DNA from: Gonium pectorale
Taxonomy: Eukaryota > Chlorophyta > Chlorophyceae > Chlamydomonadales > Volvocaceae
DNA: 24,541 nt
Reading direction: 5' to 3'
NCBI GenBank assembly: GCA_001584585.1
Contig: LSYV01000004.1
Location: forward strand, 1,058,335-1,082,875
Shown: in pieces, positions 22,501 to 24,541 of the stretch
Layout of the letters: every line of letters begins with the position of its first letter
Position numbering within the stretch: position 1 is the first letter of the stretch
The notes under the pieces: model-generated
Databases searched by the model: none
Told to the model about the DNA's origin: nothing
The model's input: the letters and a program-made list of their open reading frames with translations, nothing else
Made by a program: the position numbers and the translations under genes

Positions 22501-24541
22501 CACACGCCTCGCCGTTACGCATGTAGGACACACACCTCGCCGCCCGGTTTCTTTCGCTGCACTGCTTGAGTACGCCGCTCGTACCTTCAACCGACGCGCA
22601 CGCGCACGGCGCTTGGCTTGGGGCCACCCCGTGATCGGCGCGCTGGACACCGCCTGCGCCTGCTCAGCCCCCGCTCCAGCCCCCGCAACTGCGCTCCAGC
22701 CTCCCCGCCAGCCCCACCAGGCATCGGACAGCGCTCCCTACTCGCCGCTCCCCTCCCCAACGCCGGCGCCGCACCCCTCCTCCCGGGCCCGCCTGCCCTC
22801 GCATGCGCAGGTCCAGACCGCCCTGGCCAGCCCCGGCGCGGCCCCGCTGGTGGCGGAGCTGTCCCGCTGGTACAGCCCCTCGGCGCTGCCCGACCTGGCG
22901 GCCTCGCTGTACGGCGTGCTGCTGCGGCTGGCGGCCGCGGGCGGCGACCTGCGCGACCTCATGGACCGACTGGACACCCACCTGGACGTCAGCCTGCTAC
23001 CCAGGTGGGGGTGGGCGGGGCTGGAGGGGCGCAAGGCGTTCTATCTAAGAAACCTTCGGGGGTGCATGCCGCCATTGTAGTCCCGACGCCCACGTGGGGG
23101 TGGGCGGGGACGGAATGGGGTGGGGTAGGGCTCAAGGCGTTGCCCGGCGGTTCCGCTGAGGGCGCATGGGGGCGCATGACGGAAGGGGGTGGGGTGGCAA
23201 GGCGGGGTGAGGCGCGGCGAAGTGGGCGGTGTTGAGCACAGGACGCCAGCCGGATGGGGTGGAAGGGTGCGGACGGAACTTGGGGTACAGCAAGCGGCTG
23301 TGTTACGTATAACCCCACGGGTGGTGTGTGACGTCGCGAACGGGGGAACCAAGCGGGAAGATGCGCGTCTTGCGTGTTGAAAAGGAACAACGCATACGAC
23401 GTCTTGCGTGTGTGTTGAGGATGTGAGGCTCTCCAGGCTCGCGCTCATCGCCCCCCTACCCGTCTCCGCCCGCCCCGACAGCTTCCCCATCTACAATCCC
23501 CGCACCGGCGCCAACCTGTCCTTCCTGGCCGACCCCGTGCCGTACGACAAGCGCACGACCATTGTGCTGCCGGTGGAGGCGCGGCGACAGTTGGCAGAGG
23601 TGAACCCCCTGGCGGCGGCCATGCTGCTGCCGCGCCCGCCACCAGAGTTCCGGCCCGCCGCCGCCGCGACGCAGCCGCGCGCGCTCATCCCGCTGGTCTT
23701 CCACGTCCTCACCTACAGGTGCGGCGCTGAATAGGGGCTGAGGGGCTGGCAAGCGCGCGCGGAGGCTGGGAAGGGGTGGGGTAGCGATGCGGGCGCCTGT
23801 CCACTGACTGGGGCGCTTTCGCTCGGCGCCACACCTTCGGGGCGTGTCAGAGTTCCATAGGTACATGACGCGCAAGACCCAGCCGCGGATTCTTGGCACA
23901 GTGGCTTACGAAGCGCGTCCCGGAAACCCCACGCCCTCACCTCTTCCCACCTCTGCACCTCTCCTCATCCGCACCCTGTCAACCACCCCCCGTCCGTCCG
24001 CCCGCAGCGTGCCGGGCGGCTCCTTCGGCCCGCCCAACTGGCAGCGCGTGCCCGAGTACGTGGCCCGCATCGTGGCGCTGGTCAACGCCATGGCGCGGCC
24101 CGCCAACCTGGCGTTCTTCGTCAACGAGGTCCGCCACAACCCCACCGCGTGAGTGCGCTGCGAGGGCCGAGGGGCGAGTCCACGGAATGGGGGAGGGAAG
24201 CACTGGGTTGCACGATGCCCGGAAGCAGCTTGTCGTCTTGGAGGGGAGGGCTACCTTGGCTGCCGCGCGCTGCCTGTGCCCTGCGGCCCTGGCCTGGGTT
24301 GCAACGTGGCATGGAATCAGCCGGTTCGGCCGGTACCCCTGACACTAGGCCGCCCCCCCCCCCGCTCCCCCGCCCCGCCCCAAGCTCGATTGCTACGTGT
24401 TCCTGACCTGAGGAAGGGGAGGGACTCCCTCCTCCATCCGCCAAAGTGGCGCTCGTGTGCCTACGGCCCGACGCCCTTCGCTCGCAGCTGCCCACCGAGT
24501 CCACCTCATTAAGTAGCAAATCAAAGCACAGGACGGTGCAT
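19596..24541 (+). CDS. Type II membrane-anchored protein with start of an M43-like metallopeptidase domain (3' partial)
   Basis: Exons: 19596-19655, 19840-19971, 20137-20277, 20940-21056, 21312-21374, 21649-21726, 21928-22008, 22384-22413, 22811-23004, 23482-23718 and 24008-24148, with matching phases. This gives 424 residues before the window ends. There is no signal peptide. Residues 32-58 are a Gly/Val-rich membrane segment framed by R30-R31 and R60-K61, then a Ser/Pro linker. Residues 77-300 are helical, without a known domain; a Ser/Gly stretch ends in GGRRMLQQ, resembling RRLLQ-type motifs of volvocine extracellular proteins. From about 365, LIPLVFHVLTY and then NWQRVPEYVARIVALVNAM and FFVNEVRHNP resemble the beginning of M43 (pappalysin-like) domains. 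The zinc-binding HExxH is not in the window, so peptidase activity is unproven. The second exon has a tandem acceptor (TTACAGCAG), allowing one extra Gln. A start at 19608 is also in frame. Confidence 0.8.
22347..22371 (+). repeat. Poly-C/CA microsatellite at an intron end
   Basis: A C run of about ten followed by eight CA units forms the pyrimidine-rich stretch just before the acceptor of the 30-nt exon at 22384. A second CA-rich run lies at 22488-22505 in the next intron. Confidence 0.8.
23005..23142 (+). repeat. Degenerate ~89-bp tandem duplication in an intron
   Basis: GTGGGGGTGGGCGGGG occurs at 23005-23020 and again from about 23094. In both copies it is followed by a GC-rich stretch and then CAAGGCGTT. 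This suggests a diverged tandem duplication that includes a copy of the exon 9 donor region. Confidence 0.5.

Noticed and set aside
21597..22505. Minus-strand open frame (302 codons)
   Set aside because: It crosses exons and introns of the M43-like gene in antisense, and one end is encoded by the CA microsatellite.
1..24541. tRNA genes, rRNA, CRISPR arrays, riboswitches and complete transposons
   Set aside because: I looked for T-loop motifs, regularly spaced repeats and transposase or reverse transcriptase motifs and saw none that held up.

Overview
The window is nuclear DNA from a green alga, most likely a volvocine chlorophyte related to Chlamydomonas or Volvox. This is an inference from four things: high GC, genes split into many short exons by introns of about 80-680 nt with clean GT..AG ends, TGTAA-type poly(A) signals downstream of stops, and the mix of proteins (a thylakoid-targeted protein, a KDEL receptor, an EF-hand protein and a probable M43-like surface protein). 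No bacterial gene organisation, tRNA, rRNA, CRISPR array or intact transposon was seen.

Six spliced genes could be modelled by matching intron phase and reading frame across exons. From left to right: (1) 2654-3859 (+), a 119-residue protein with a chloroplast transit peptide and a twin-arginine lumenal signal; (2) 6274-7385 (+), a SAP30-like subunit of the Sin3 histone deacetylase complex with a glutamine-rich tail; (3) 9055-10798 (-), the KDEL receptor ERD2; (4) 11124-16000 (+), a fusion of a 2H phosphoesterase domain with a gamma-glutamylcyclotransferase-like domain, with one unresolved reading-frame change near 15.1 kb; (5) 16941-19060 (-), a four-EF-hand protein; (6) 19596 to beyond the right edge (+), a type II membrane-anchored protein that reaches the start of an M43 (pappalysin)-like domain.

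The layout alternates. Genes 2/3 and 4/5 converge, and their poly(A) signals lie close together. Genes 3/4 and 5/6 are head to head over short shared upstream regions of about 0.3 and 0.5 kb. The first 2.65 kb and about 4.5-6.3 kb hold no gene I can support. By eye, the left 10 kb is less GC-rich and gene-sparser than the right 14 kb.

The genes do not form one pathway: they are housekeeping (ERD2), chromatin (SAP30-like), plastid, RNA-end or metabolite chemistry (2H/GGCT), calcium-binding and surface-protein genes. The most unusual item is the 2H-GGCT fusion.
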